A stretch of 64,000 bases of DNA from Steromphala cineraria (GCA_916613615.1 OU744723.1:63744239-63808238), one strand, 5' to 3'. Shown: positions 1 through 12,369, numbered from the stretch's first letter. Notes: generated by a model from the sequence alone, not told the origin. A program made the numbers and translations.

Positions 1-18
1 ATTAGTGACAAACTCTTG

Positions 19-236
19 TTATGTTGCTAATTAACATCATTTTGAATGTGTTGTTCCTAATTAACTTAATTAGGATTGTTATGTTCCTAATTAACATAAT
101 TTTGAGTGTTATGTTCCTCATTTATGTCATTATGATTGTTATATTCCTAATTAACATCACTATCATGGATCTGTTCCTAATAAACATCATAATCTTCGTT
201 GTGTTCCTAATTAACATTATCTTTGTTGTGTTCTTG
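19..236. repeat. 30-bp tandem repeat inside the last intron
   Basis: About seven copies of a 30-bp unit carry the core TGTTCCTAATTAACAT. The core recurs near 23, 53, 83, 113, 143, 173 and 203. The last unit runs straight into the splice acceptor at 239, and its TGTTCTTGCAG replaces the usual TGTTCCTAA. Confidence 0.8.
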
Positions 237-239
237 CAG

Positions 240-335
240 GCCCCGGAGTACATCTACCAGTGCTTGGAGCGGAAGTTAAACCTTGACCTCGTGGATACGT
301 TACGCCTTGCCTCCGCCCTCGATACCCTCCACTGA
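240..335 (+). CDS. Terminal coding exon of an unrecognised gene
   Basis: The sequence shows a pyrimidine-rich stretch and TTCTTGCAG acceptor ending at 239. It is followed by 31 codons and a TGA stop at 333-335. The peptide starts APEYIYQCLERK and ends SALDTLH. It is amphipathic and probably helical, and looks like the extreme C-terminus of a larger protein whose other exons lie left of the window. The exon has a higher GC content than the AT-rich intron before it. I do not recognise the family. Reading the frame upstream of 240 gives only repetitive Ile/Leu/Phe residues from intronic tandem repeat, so the apparent longer ORF from 21 is not a real start. Confidence 0.6.
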   Translation, partial: APEYIYQCLERKLNLDLVDTLRLASALDTLH

Positions 336-1620
336 ACCACTTCATACCAGTTCATACCAGTTCTATCTGACTCAAACGTGCCATTACCAGATCAAATTTG
401 AATGATCCAGTCATGACCAGTTTAGTTAGGTCAGAACATTTGACTGTTTGAGAAAGACTTCTGTTGTGGACCTCCAAGCTGCGGTAAGAAGTGTCGGTCA
501 CCGCTGGTGCTTATCAGGGAAACACGGACAGTATAAAGTTTTATTTGACAGTTGTGTAATGAAAGAAGAACAGAACTAATATAATGCTTGCTCTAAAGTT
601 GAATGAGAATAGTGATGGAGAAGACTGTGTCCTTGTTGATCTGCATTAAGAAGAGTTTCTATCCTTGTTCCTCCTCCCCTCAATAGTTATTTATCAAGTA
701 AGAACAATAGTTTATGTCAGGAAGGGTGTGAGCTCACTCAGTTTGAACTATAGCCTACAGGTGCATGTGTGATAACTAGGACAAATGTCATGTGACAATA
801 GGAATGTATCCTTGTGGAGCAGCACCAGGCAGAAGACTCTATCTTGAGTGAAGCTGGGTGGATAGAAAGATAGACTGCCTCCCTGTCTCACCACAGAACC
901 TTACTGAGGACAGTAACAAGGTGTTCAAGGTGTCCATCTTAGTTGAGATACAGTGATCTCTTACTGCTTGTGGATCAGTCAGTCAGGAGTTCAGGGATGA
1001 TTCAGATGGATTGCCTTCATGTCTCACCAGAGAACAGTTACAAGGAACTAGAGTGGTTAAGATGTCAAGGAGAATCATAACCAATAACTCAGTTAAGGAT
1101 CTCTTCTTCCCAACGGAGGTGTCATCCAGCAATGTCTGTCCAGTATTCAGGGATCTCTTCTTGGCTTGTGGAGTTGTAATGAACTTCAGGGATAGTTCAG
1201 ATAGGTGGCCCTCATGTGTCAAGATTCCAGTACAGAGGACAGAACAAGAGATGCAGACTGCATTGCCTACACTTGGTAGAGGTGTGGGCAGGTTCATTGG
1301 ATGGAAAGATACTAGATACAGTGTGATCCAGCAGATCAAACAGGGTTTGCTTGGCGAGTACATTGCATTTGAAGTAAAATGAAACCTACAAAAAAAGCAG
1401 GAGACTCAAAGAAGAGGTTCAGAGGTTGGACAGTTGTTAGATATACTATGAACTGCTCCAACAGCGCGTCTTAGACCAATCAATTTGATGGACAAGAAAG
1501 CTAACACTGTGTGTTGTGATTGGAAGGGTTGCAACCAATATGCAATCTCAGTGTTAGCATTTTGGAGAAATCTTGCAGGCCAAGATGATCCTCCAACTAG
1601 GACCTCGACTGCATGAATTC
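336..1620. other. 3' UTR / intergenic DNA, no recognised gene
   Basis: This follows the stop at 335. Loose repeats of segments resembling CAGGGATGATTCAGAT occur between about 840 and 1220. Overlapping ORFs on both strands at 983-1382 show no domain and no codon pattern, so they are not called as genes. Confidence 0.4.
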
Positions 1621-1624
1621 ATGA

Positions 1625-1965
1625 ACTAAGGTGCAGAATACATGAACCCAGCTGCAGAATACATGAACCCAGCTGCAGAATACTCGAACCAAGCTGCAGA
1701 TTACATGAACCAACCTGCAGAATACATGAACCCTGCTGCAGATTTCATGAACCCAGCTGCAGATTACATGAACCCAGCTGCAGATTTCATGAACCCAGCT
1801 GCAGATTACATGAACCCAGCTGCAGAACACATGAACCCAGCTGCAGAAAACATGAACCCAGCTGCAGAATACTCGAACCAAGCTGCAGAAAACATGAACC
1901 CAGCTGCAGAAAACATGAACCAGGCTGCAGAATACTCGAACCCAGCTGCATAATACATGACCCAA
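1625..1965. repeat. 21-bp minisatellite (PstI-rich)
   Basis: About sixteen copies of a 21-bp unit of the type ATGAACCCAGCTGCAGAATA occur here, nearly every unit holding CTGCAG. Because 21 is a multiple of three, ORFs stay open on both strands. The forward one would read (M/S)N(P/Q)AA(E/D)(Y/F/H/N). The flanking decayed units contain stops and no gene context supports coding. Confidence 0.85.
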
Positions 1966-1989
1966 CTGCATAATTTCCATCATCTATTG

Positions 1990-2765
1990 GGTGTAATGAG
2001 TGTCTAGACACAGACTTAAACAGAGTTGAGAGTGGTTGAATTAATTAACATGGTCCTGATCACCTCAGATAGAAATTGCTATAGTAATGCCTAAGTTCAA
2101 TGTACCATTTCGTTTTCTCAAGGTATGTTAGATGCTTTGGGCTGTATTTTGAAGAGCTTATTTGTAGACTGACAGTCAAAAGCTTCTTTGTAATCAGATT
2201 TCAAAGAAGATGATAAGTTTGCCTGACAGAAACCACTTTAATTCACATTTGCAGTCAGATTTAGCAGACAAGTAGTCGAACAGTATGTTATTGAAAAGAT
2301 TTAGATTTTGACAGTGATGTGAAAGAGTTTATTTCAAGCATTTGAATATGTTTCTCAGAAAGAAGTACTGTGTCTGGATGAACTATCATTTTGAAAGTGA
2401 TGAACTTGAGGTACTGTCTGCAAATCATGTTGAGTGTTTTGAGGTCAGTTCGGAGAGGCAGCAATGTCTGAGGGAAGGGGGTCTTATTCTGACACAGAAC
2501 CTCTGCTGGTTCAACTGACTTGCTTCAACATCTTTCTATACACACGACGCTAATTGCTGAAATGACATGATATTTAATGTAGAGACCTGAAGTGCAGTGC
2601 TGTTTGTATGTTAATGAACACACTGATAATTGCTGAACTAAGCAACAACTCACTCAACTGTGTATACATTGATGTGTCTTCAGAAACAATTTGAAACAAT
2701 CTCAGAAATCATCCGAAATGCAGTTTTATTTCTTCAATCAACAGGAATTTGAGTTGTCAACATTT
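1990..2765. other. Non-coding stretch
   Basis: I see no domain-bearing ORF, tRNA or clear element in this AT-rich sequence. It lies downstream of the first gene's stop. Confidence 0.4.
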
Positions 2766-2770
2766 AAAAG

Positions 2771-3110
2771 CAGCTTGCACTCAAGTGATTTAGGGTTCTT
2801 GATAAATATTCACAAAACAGTTATCACTCTGCAAGCTACCGGAACTTTCATGTCCTGACTACATCTGAAGTGCAGTTGTCAATATTCAAACCACAAGAGG
2901 TTAGTTAAGTGTTTTGGGTAAATTCGACAACATCCACATGCAGCTTGCACTCAAGCGGTTTAGGGTTCTTGCTAAATATTCACAAAACAGTTATCACTCT
3001 GCAAGCTACCGGAACTTAAATATCCTGACAACATCTAAAGATCAGTTGTCAATCTTCAAACCACAAGAGGTTAGTTAAGTAAACTTGACAACATCCACTT
3101 GCAGCTTTCA
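2771..3110. repeat. 170-bp direct duplication
   Basis: A block beginning GCAGCTTGCACTCAAG at 2771 recurs at 2941. It includes GGGTTCTTG(A/C)TAAATATTCACA and the following ACCGGAACTT stretch. A third, truncated start appears near 3100. Confidence 0.75.
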
Positions 3111-3780
3111 CACCACAGGATACTGAGTGTCTTGAGCAGGATTGACTGCCTATTTATATATTTGACTATATATATACTCACCATATATCATCACCGTTCA
3201 TTTCACTTGAATATGTTGAAACTGATTGTTGTTGAATGTTACAGTTTTGTATTTTGCTACAAGTCATCAGCACCTCCACTGTTATAAGAACCGTTGTTTT
3301 GTCAGCAGCTCAGTTCAGCTTTGTTCCTTCTAAAGTTAGCTGCAGGTATTCTCCTAAACACGACCACCTTGAAATAATTATTCAACTGTTTAGAAATTGA
3401 CACAATTGACTGATTAAAGCCCACATACCTCGTAATATGCATTGATATATCCAACCAGATGTCCTTGATATGTTTTAATTATTTGGCAACACAATTTATT
3501 TGCTGAATGTTGAGTATTTAAGTATCGTAACAGGGTAATTTATGGTCATTTTGTACATGTGTGAACCGAGATTTGTTAAGTGGCTTTACAGTTCCCATAT
3601 TATCATAGCTAACAATTTGTGCATACTGACTTTTGTTTTATTTATCAATCATGTCTGTTAAATGTTATTTCATTGTTTTACTCAAATATCTCTTTTGTTA
3701 CCCACCCATGTAAGTAAAAGCTGTTAAATAATTTTACAATATTATTACACCTTATGCATGCATTATATAACATTATGAGA

Positions 3781-3786
3781 AATAAA
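3781..3786 (+). promoter_or_regulatory. Candidate poly(A) signal AATAAA
   Basis: This is the first canonical AATAAA I found on the plus strand after the stop at 335. If used, it implies a 3' UTR of about 3.4 kb. The link to the upstream gene is inference. Confidence 0.25.
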
Positions 3787-3894
3787 TTAAATAGTAAACC
3801 GTGTCATATTTCATTTAGTGTTATGCAAGTTTTGAAGTCTTTGGTATCTAACTTGCCTGAGGTCATTAATTACAAAACCACTTAGGATTACAAG

Positions 3895-4198
3895 GAGTGT
3901 TATGTTCACTTGAGTGTTATGTTCACTTGAGCGTTATGTTCACTTGAGTGTTATGTTTCACTTGAGTGTTATGTTCACTTGAGTGTTATGTTCACTTGAG
4001 TGTAATGTTCACTTGAGTGTTATGTTCACTTGAGTGTTATGTTTCGCTTGAGTGTTATGTTTCGCTTGAGTGTTATGTTCACTTGAGTGTTATGTTCACT
4101 TGAGTGTTATGTTCACTTGAGTGTAATGTTCACTTGAGTGTTATGTTTCACTTGAGTGTAATGTTCACTTGAGTGTTATGTTCACTGGAGTGTTATGA
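3895..4198. repeat. 17-bp minisatellite
   Basis: About seventeen copies of a 17-18 bp unit, GTTATGTTCACTTGAGT, occur with single-base variants (GTAATG, TTTCAC, TTTCGC). Confidence 0.85.
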
Positions 4199-4204
4199 TT
4201 TGTG

Positions 4205-4765
4205 CAGGTTTGATCATTTCATGCCTGTTGAATGTTGATATTTGAAATGATCACCATCATTATATTTTTATCAATTGTTAACATTTGGTTGACATGTCAG
4301 GTCGAAATAAGTTAGGTTAAGATTTCTTTGTAACTTTCACCTGTGTTTAGAAGTAGCTATGATATTTGATATCTTTACTGTGTGTTACTTTTGTTCAGAA
4401 GTATTATGTGTTGTATGAAAAGATAATCTGTTCAAACTTTATTATGGAATGTGACTGTGCTATTGAACTAAACCCTACTCTCACTCTAGAATTAAAGAAA
4501 CCATCATGATTGTTGTTTATGATAAATGATCATGAATTTCATGAAATCCATCAAGCACATTCAGGTTGAAATGACTGGAAGATTGATTTAGTTTAGTTGC
4601 TGACAAACTGCAAGAGGTTCTATGATGTATATGAACATAGGGTAAGAATTAGACAACTCTTTAGATTAAAGTATCTGTAGTATAAGTGCAACAAAGTTCC
4701 CTCATTGACTTAGACATGGAGTCCATTGTTCCCAACATATTTAATCCATTATGTCAAGTGTTTGT
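4205..4765. other. Non-coding stretch between arrays
   Basis: AT-rich sequence without a supported gene. Near 4700 it contains GACATGGAGTCCA, a motif that recurs in the 106-bp duplication at 5.65-5.86 kb. Confidence 0.35.
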
Positions 4766-4769
4766 TTAA

Positions 4770-5665
4770 TAGCACAAGCTTAAGTCTAATATCTCCCTAT
4801 ATCACCCACAGCAATGTTATAACTTATAATGTGAGCATATGATAACAATGAGATAACTCTCTAGATGATAGTACAAGCTAGAGTCTGATATCTCCCTATA
4901 TCACCCTCGGCAATGTTATAACTTATAATGTGAGCATATGATAACAATGAGATAACTCTCTAGATGATAGTACAAGCTAGAGTCTGATATCTCCCTATAT
5001 CACCCTTGGCAATGTTATAACTTATAATGTGAGCATATGATAACAATGAGATAACTCTCTAGATGATAGCACCGAGCTAGAGTCTGATATCTCCCTATAT
5101 CACCCTCGGCAATGTTATAACTTATAATGTGAGCATATGATAACAATGAGATAACTCTCTAGATGATAGCACCGAGCTAGAGTCTGATATCTCCCTATAC
5201 ACCCTCGGCAATGTTATAACTTATAATGTGAGCATATGATAACAATGAGATAACTCTCTAGATGATAGTACAAGCTAGAGTCTGATATCTCCCTATATCA
5301 CCCTCGGCAATGTTATAACTTATAATGTGAGCATATGATAACAATGAGATAACTCTCTAGATGATAGCACCGAGCTAGAGTCTGATATCTCCCTATATCA
5401 CCCTCGGCAATGTTATAACTTATAATGTGAGCATATGATAACAATGAGATAACTCTCTAGATGATAGCACCGAGCTAGAGTCTGATATCTCCCTATATCA
5501 CCCTCGGCAATGTTATAACTTATAATGTGAGCATATGATAACAATGAGATAACTCTCTAGATGATAGCACCGAGCTAGAGTCTGATATCTCCCTATATCA
5601 CCCTCGGCAATGTTATAACTTATAATGTGAGCATATGATAACAATGAGATAACTCTCTAGATAAT
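4770..5665. repeat. 99-bp tandem repeat, about nine copies
   Basis: CAATGTTATAACTTATAATG recurs at 4812, 4911, 5010, 5110, 5209, 5308, 5408, 5508 and 5608, so the period is 99-100 bp. Two subtypes differ at AGTACAAGCTAG versus AGCACCGAGCTAG. Internal identity is high. Confidence 0.9.
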
Positions 5666-5855
5666 AGTACAAGCTACTGAGATAGATATACTTGGACATG
5701 GAGTCCAGTGTTCTTGACAAGTCTAACAAATAATTTAATTGTTATAACAATGAGAATACTCTCTAGATAATAGTACAAGCTACTGAGATAGATATACTTG
5801 GACATGGAGTCCAGTGTTCTTGACAAGTCTAACAAATAATTTAATTGTTTATTTG
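5642..5855. repeat. 106-bp direct duplication
   Basis: A segment containing GATAGATATACTTGGACATG at 5681 recurs at 5787. It joins the end of the 99-bp array and borrows its CTCTCTAGAT motif. Confidence 0.8.
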
Positions 5856-5859
5856 TAAG

Positions 5860-6260
5860 ATTCCCTTGCTTGATCAACACTGAACACCACTCCTTGACAA
5901 CTTTTCTATTTTGGTAAGATCACAGTTACATCCATAGAAGAATGATCTTTAACAAACATGAAAAATCACTTCTTCAAGGACAAATGTACAATTGAAAGAT
6001 TTATCATTTTTCCAAAATGGATAATTTAAGAAATTTCTAAATGCAAAGGCCATCATTTCAAAAAGAAATAATATAATTTTTATCAAAAAAGATTTTATTG
6101 ACCGAAAAGAAAATATGTGTTGACAATACAGTCCCAATAAGTGCATAGGTATAACAACATGATGTTCAAGCTAAGATGTAACTCAGCTTAAACTAAACTG
6201 ATATCAAATAGCAGAGATGATTTATTTTAATCTTGCATCAAGCACCTGTTTCATTCAGAG
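5860..6260. other. Non-coding stretch
   Basis: AT-rich sequence. Short minus-strand ORFs lack domains. Nothing else is seen. Confidence 0.35.
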
Positions 6261-6515
6261 ATGACTAGCTAGTTCTTCAACATGGAATTGAGCAAGTCAA
6301 CACCATAACAATTTGCTGGTTTAGTGATCCAGTTAACTAGCTAGTTCTTCAACATGGAATTGAGCAAGTCAACATCATAACAATTTGCTGGTTTAGTGAT
6401 CCAGTTAACTAGCTAGTTCTTCAACATGGAATTGAGCAAGTCAAAATCATAACATTGCTGGTTTAGTGATCCAGTTAACTAGCTAGTTCTTCTACATGGA
6501 ATTGAGCAAGTCAAC
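6261..6515. repeat. 72-bp tandem repeat, four copies
   Basis: ACTAGCTAGTTCTTC recurs at 6264, 6336, 6408 and 6478, each followed by CATGGAATTGAGCAAGTCAA. The last interval is 70 bp because of a small deletion. Confidence 0.85.
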
Positions 6516-6519
6516 TGTA

Positions 6520-7295
6520 TGTACAACATCATTACAATTTGCTGATTTTGTTGGTCAGTTGTATATGTAACCATTTCATTGAACTTCTTGATGGTCAGTT
6601 TTCTACTTGTACAGCCACGCCCACATTAAACTTCATTATATCTGGACACGTGTCTCTCTTGTTGTTTGATTGCTGACCAAAACATGTTTCTTGTTTTATA
6701 GAACTAATATTTTCTACAGTAGTGGTAATGTGATTTCTGCACAAGATGTGGTAACCTTGGGTAAACTTGGTATACAAATCTGATAAACATGCAAATTAGA
6801 TTAAAAGAGGAACTATTTCCTATAAACATTTTAGGCGATCACTGAAACTGGGTACCAATCGTTGATGATGTCATCACGAGTTCACAGAGCATTTACGTTA
6901 AAAGCCTTTTTTTCTGAAAATGACATTATATGATAAAGAGATTATTAAACAAAGGTTAACATAATACAGATTTTATTCCTTTCATATGATATTATTGATA
7001 TGGAAACACTCAAGCTTTATAATCTCTATATAGGAATTTGAATGTTTATGCCTTATTCTTCATATGCATGTTTCTCTCTTTTGTGCATTTCATAGTTTTG
7101 TCTCTTTTATATTTATTATTTTAATTGTTGATATGTATTTGTTTATTTCGTATTCTCCTTGTATTCTCCTTTTATGTGACAACTTTACATATTTACAACG
7201 CTGTTTAGTTCTTTTGAATGATATTTTCACTCTCTGTCTCTTTATTATTTTTATTGTATTGTTTTTTATATATAATGTTAACTATAATATTAATT
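6520..7295. other. Non-coding stretch
   Basis: AT-rich sequence with long T-rich runs. The ORFs here are compositional and have no domains. Confidence 0.35.
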
Positions 7296-7299
7296 GGAC

Positions 7300-7540
7300 C
7301 ATAAGGGTCATAATCCGTCTGTAAATATAGAGCTATATGATAGATAAAGGTCATATTCGGTCTGTAAAAACAAGAACTATATGATAGATAAAGGTCATAT
7401 TCGGTCTGTAAAAGCAAGAACTATATGATAGATAAAGGTCATACTCGGTCTGTAAAATCAAGAACTATATGATAGATAAAGGTCATAATCCGTCTGTAAA
7501 AACAAGAACTATATGATAGATAAAGATCATAAACGAAGAA
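7300..7540. repeat. 44-bp tandem repeat, five to six copies
   Basis: GGTCATA starts units at about 7306, 7349, 7393, 7437 and 7481, and a variant lies near 7525. Each unit carries CTATATGATAGATAAA. Confidence 0.85.
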
Positions 7541-7544
7541 TTAT

Positions 7545-8510
7545 AAGATTGAAATTTGACCCTGTTGAGTTACTATAGTTCCGTTCTTGCATAATACAGC
7601 TGTACCAAGGGACAGAAGGCTTATCTGCATCCTATCAACTATGTATACAAAATTGAATTATGCCCCTTATGAACATCCATAGTCTTGTTCTTTTCCTTAC
7701 GCATTTGTAATGTGTGAATGTTAACAAGGGCATTTAACGTTATTTGAACTATGTTTCCATGACAGGAATGTGACTGTAATGTGTGCCCTAATTGGTTCTT
7801 GCATTATATAGCTGTGCCAAGATTCATAATCGACTCTCTAAGTCGTTGAGATATTAACATAAGTGTCTCCCTAATGAGACATCATAGTCCATTTGAACTA
7901 TTTGTACATGAGAACATTGTGACCCTTTTAGGTCTCCATACTTCTTGTTTAATGTTTACAGAATGAACACTATTTATAAAGTTGCCGACTTTTCTGTGGT
8001 ATGAGTCGGCATCGACCTTTACACCCTTCTGTGTTTCATTAGTTTTTTTATATAAAGTTTTTCTTCTTTGTTTGATGTTGTGTTCTTTCGTTTTTTTAGC
8101 AATTCACCTGAATGCTTCCTTTATTACATTACTGTTGTGTTGATTGTGCATGTGTTTTCTGATAATATGCATGAAGGTGTATATAGAGGTCCATATTTTC
8201 AATACCACAACAAAAGTGAATAGCCCAAGTTAAGGTGTTTCTCTTATTGATGAAAATGTATCTTTAATGTAGTGATGACAGTTACATCTCTTCCTCAAAT
8301 AGACTCCCTAGCATCTTTTACACACAACTTCGGTCAAGGCAACTATTTATGTATCTAAATGCTCGAAATGTTTAAATTAATATGAAACACAAATGGGATC
8401 TTCTCCATTGCTCGGTGTTGTCTTGTAAGGTAAGCCTTTTCCCATCTCAATGGAATCGATTCACTACGTTTTCTTGTATTAGTGAGTTACTAATTACTAA
8501 TCTACGATCA
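7545..8510. other. Non-coding stretch
   Basis: No supported gene or element boundary is seen. The sequence is AT-rich. Confidence 0.35.
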
Positions 8511-8515
8511 AGTCT

Positions 8516-8850
8516 GATTAAAATCGGCCTAGTTCAGAGGGATAAAATATTAACTCTTTCGAAAATCGAACTTGTTATTTCAATTGGTCCTCTCCACTAG
8601 GTACGACCCTAGCCCCGTAAGTCGCATGTCCTTTGATGCTCTGTATTAATTCATATAAAATAAAATAATAAGTGTTCTTGATTAAAATCGGCCTAGTTCC
8701 GAGGGATAAAATATTAACTCTATCGAAAATCGAAAATCGAACTTGTTAATCCGATAGGTCCTCTCCACTAGGTACGACCCTAGCCCCGTAAGTCGCATGT
8801 CCTTAGATGCTCTGTATTAATTCATATAAAATAAAATAATAAGTGTTCTT
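8516..8850. repeat. 164-bp direct tandem duplication
   Basis: A block starting GATTAAAATCGGCCTAGTTC at 8516 recurs at 8680 with few differences. One is a local CGAAAAT doubling in the second copy. Both copies contain TACGACCCTAGCCCCGTAAG. Confidence 0.85.
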
Positions 8851-8951
8851 GTAACGCGCACAAATTAAGTCACTTAGCAAATTCTCTAGGCGCTACAAAC
8901 GTTCACTGGACACAACTGGATATACTATGTGTAGTATCCTAAATATTGCAT

Positions 8952-9212
8952 TTATATATCATAAGCTTCTTTAAATAGGAATGTTTTCAGTTTTGACTGA
9001 AATGAGGTGACATTCTCTGCCTCTTTGATGGTAAGGGGCAAGGAATTCCACAGGACATGTGCAACGTAGAAAAAGCTTCTGTGACCAAATGACTTCAGTC
9101 TCACTTTTGATATGCACAGTTGTTGTTGTGAACTAGATCTCAACGAACGGGCTGGAGTATACTGACTTATTATTATATCTATATCACAATCGATAAATGC
9201 AATCGTTATCAT
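8952..9212 (-). pseudogene. 5'-truncated LINE, 3' end of the reverse-transcriptase ORF
   Basis: The minus-strand reading contains VRLKSFGHRSF, then HVLWNSLPLTIKEAENV and LKTFLFKEAY. This is the typical extreme C-terminus of CR1/Jockey-type non-LTR reverse transcriptases, where the pattern is RLxSFGxRSF...LWNSLPxxI...FKxxLKxxLF. No endonuclease or RT core precedes it, so this is a 5'-truncated relic. The assignment rests on motif memory of the family rather than on a search. Confidence 0.7.
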
Positions 9213-9214
9213 TT

Positions 9215-9885
9215 ACAACATCACATACAGCTGCGTACCTAGAGTTTGTTTACTTACCTGCGTATTCTACTTACACGATATTTACACCGAGATACACTAT
9301 CAAGTGGAAACACCTAAGGTACGCACCTGTACATGTAATAATACCTGCTACATCCAGTTCAGCAGCTAGTTAACATGGGTTTATGACTCACACATTTAGA
9401 CTTTAATCCGGGCAATTATAGTCTTAACCCTCGTGCCATAAACATTAAAAGTTTCAACATTATGAGTTTGAGAGATTTAATCTTGATGCAAGTACTACAA
9501 TAACAATACAATCAATTATATAATTACAATCAATACAATCAATAAATACAACCATTAACATTTACAACATCATTCATATGTAATACTTACATTAAAGTTC
9601 AAAGATGGAAAACATTTCATGGTATCAATATATTATTTAACATTCACATACAATAAACAGATGGACAATTTTTCAAATTCAGTGCTCCAGACAAGCAGCG
9701 TAACTGCGTATTTTACGCAACAAAAACCCAATTAATTACAAAACTAAGGCTACAGATACGCTGACATTTTCTTAAGAAGTTGGTTTAAACATATTTTATT
9801 CACAAAGAATAGGATTGGGAATAAGTTGTCCAACTTAGAACGCCCTCTCCTTGATAAGAAGTCGAAAGGGTCAAGATACCTTGCA
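9215..9885. other. Non-coding stretch with decayed repeat units
   Basis: It contains degenerate forms of the roughly 52-bp unit that is regular further right (ACATTTACAACATCATTCAT and similar). No gene is seen. Confidence 0.35.
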
Positions 9886-9889
9886 TACT

Positions 9890-10392
9890 GTTGGACAACA
9901 TTACAAGATAACAATGTATTTACATACACATTTCATACAAAGATGGACAACGTTAAACGATATCAATATATGTACATACACATTGCATACACAGATGGAC
10001 AACATTAATAGATAACAAATATATTTACATACACATACCATAAAAAGGTGAACAACATAAAAAGATAACAATATATTTACATACACATATCATACAAAGA
10101 TGGACAACATTAAAAGATAACAATATATTTTCATACACATACCATACACAAATTGACAACATTACAAGATAACAATATATTACATTCACATACCATACAA
10201 AGATGGACAACGTTACAAGATAACAATATATTTACATACACATACCATACACAGATTGACAACATTACAAGGCAACAATATATTAAAATACACATAACAT
10301 ACAAAACTTGACAACATTACAAGATAACAATATATTAAAATACACGTAGCATACAAAAATTGACAACATTACAAGATAACAATATATGTGAC
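9890..10392. repeat. About 52-bp tandem repeat
   Basis: Roughly nine to ten units contain AAGATAACAATATAT and CATACACATACCATACA. GATGGACAAC recurs at 9942, 9993 and 10099, and GGTGAACAAC occurs near 10047, giving a period of 51-54 bp. Confidence 0.8.
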
Positions 10393-10483
10393 ACTTGACA
10401 AAATCTGTGACTGTATGTCACAGTTCCCCCTGCTGGTACCTTGTACAGATGAGCATGATAGACATGATTGAGCATGATTGACA

Positions 10484-11172
10484 AACTTAGAGCGCCAGTG
10501 GCTGCTAACGCTACTCTGAGGGGATTCTCATGATGGACTTCAAGTGTTTGCTGAACACTAACCTAGAGCGCAAGTTGCTGCTAAAGCTCTTCCGAGGGGA
10601 TTCTCATGATGGACTTCAAGTGTTTGCTGGACACTTACCTAGAGCGCAAGTTGCTGCTAACGCTACTCCGAGGGGATTCTCATGGTGGACCTCAAGTGTT
10701 TGCTGAACACTAACCTAGAGCGCAAGTTGCTGCTAACGCTACTCCGAGGGGATTCTCATGATGGACTTCAAGTGTTTGCTGGACACTAACCTAGAGCGCA
10801 AGTTGCTGCTAACGCTACTCCGAGGGGATTCTCATGATGGACTTCAAGTGTTTGCTGGACACTAACCTAGAGCGCAAGTTGCTGCTAACGCTACTCCGAG
10901 GGGATTCTCATGATGGACTTCAAGTGTTTGCTGGACACTAACCTAGAGCGCAAGTTGCTGCTAACGCTACTCCGAGGGGATTGTCATGATGGACTTCAAG
11001 TGTTTGCTGAACACTAACCTAGAGCGCAAGTTGCTGCTAACGCTACTCCGAGGGGATTCTCATGATGGACTTCAAGTGTTTGCTGGACACTAACCTAGAG
11101 CGCAAGTTGCTGCTAACGCTACTCAGAGGGGATTCTCATGGTGGACTTAAAATGTTTGCTAGACACTAATAT
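10484..11172. repeat. 76-bp tandem repeat, nine copies
   Basis: AGCGC starts units at 10491, 10567, 10643, 10719, 10795, 10871, 10947, 11023 and 11099, an invariant 76-bp spacing. Units differ by only a few substitutions. It is the most homogeneous array in the window. Confidence 0.95.
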
Positions 11173-11174
11173 GT

Positions 11175-11530
11175 AATGATAACGGCAAACAAATCGCATT
11201 TACACAGTTTGATATCGGTGGCCTATAAATGTTGATTTGAACTAGAAGTATGTAATAGTGAGGTCCTTTGATGTCCCCAATCCAAATTCCAAATCAAACT
11301 CCATCATCTTAGTCATAATTTCCAGTTAAACTGACACAATTTTTAAAGGTAAATATTTTAGAAAATTTAGAAATAAGAAATATTTTATGATAATAAACAA
11401 CTAGCTTAAGAAGCAAATGGGACCATTCTATCTATAAGGCTAACTACATGATTAAAATATTGAGTTTGAGACCCAATAACACTTAACCTTTCCTGATTTC
11501 CAGTGTTCATTGAAACAAGAAAAAGTGAAA
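11175..11530. other. Non-coding stretch
   Basis: No supported gene is seen. The sequence runs into the dispersed repeat that follows. Confidence 0.35.
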
Positions 11531-11534
11531 ATTC

Positions 11535-11970
11535 ATAATAATTAAAGAAGCAAAGGGCACACTCCACCAAGTTTCATACAAGAGTCATCAGAAGATGATA
11601 TACCCCATACATGTAGGTCCAATACACCAGAATATAAATATTTCATTTTTCTAAGAATATAATATAGAGAAAAATATCTATCAAAATTCTTAAATTTTAA
11701 TTCTATTCCGATTTTCATGTAAAACTGCCTAAATAAAAATAAAAAAAATATTAAAAGGTTAATCTCCACGGGCTGCTGATCCACATAGTTCATCAAGCTA
11801 GGTCTATCCGTTTCCGAGTTCTGCTCCAGTATAAAACATCTCTGTAACGTTCTACATTACATCTATAAATGCTGACTGATACCAAGTTGTTTAATGAGCT
11901 TACTTGAATAGTTTAGAAAAAGTATTAATTCTCCGGAAGCAAAATGATTACGGATGGACGAACAGACGGA
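11535..11970. repeat. Dispersed bivalve-type repeat fragment
   Basis: It shares AAGAGTCATCAGAAGATGA, GAGTTCTGCTCC and AAAATGATTACGGA(C/T)GGACG with the large element at 33.3-36.3 kb, so it is a diverged, truncated relative. ORFs in it are shadows of repeat sequence. Confidence 0.65.
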
Positions 11971-11974
11971 AGAC

Positions 11975-12365
11975 ATTTCTCCAAAAAAACTTCGCTCAGT
12001 GAATGCACCTGTAAATGGTCTGGGCACCATACTGCAGGCAGATGGGGACGAATCAACATAGGAATTCATTACCTTTTCTAGCCATTATAGAAATAATGAT
12101 AGGCAAGAATTGCTGCAAAATGTTTTAGTGGTAAAAAGCTGTAGTTGTAGTTAATTACAATATTTTAAGAAGTATATTTACTGAATTCGTTGTATTTCTA
12201 GAAATATTTTGCGACACGCCTTGAGAAAATCAAATCAAATTCAATGACCGAAACGGCACCCCCGGCATGTCGACAGGAAGGCGAACCCCATATTGCCCCA
12301 ACATGTCTCCCGCAAAGCTTTGGTCCGTTATTATCAATGACTGAACAAGTAAGACGTCCTCGACA
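11975..12365. other. Non-coding stretch
   Basis: No supported gene is seen. The forward ORF that begins at 12244 is only the entry into the 42-bp array. Confidence 0.35.
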
Positions 12366-12369
12366 ACTT

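Noticed and set aside
983..1382. Opposed 123-126 residue ORFs downstream of the first gene
   Set aside because: Complementary shadows of each other, with no domain, and lying in probable 3' UTR with internal loose repeats.
1597..2011. ORFs on both strands encoding Asn-Pro-Ala-Ala or Cys-Ser-Trp-Val-His type repeats
   Set aside because: They are products of a 21-bp minisatellite whose length is a multiple of three. Three frames are open at once and no exon borders or transcript context exist.
4770..5665. CRISPR-like regular spacing
   Set aside because: Units are contiguous 99-bp tandem copies without distinct spacers, and the DNA is eukaryotic.
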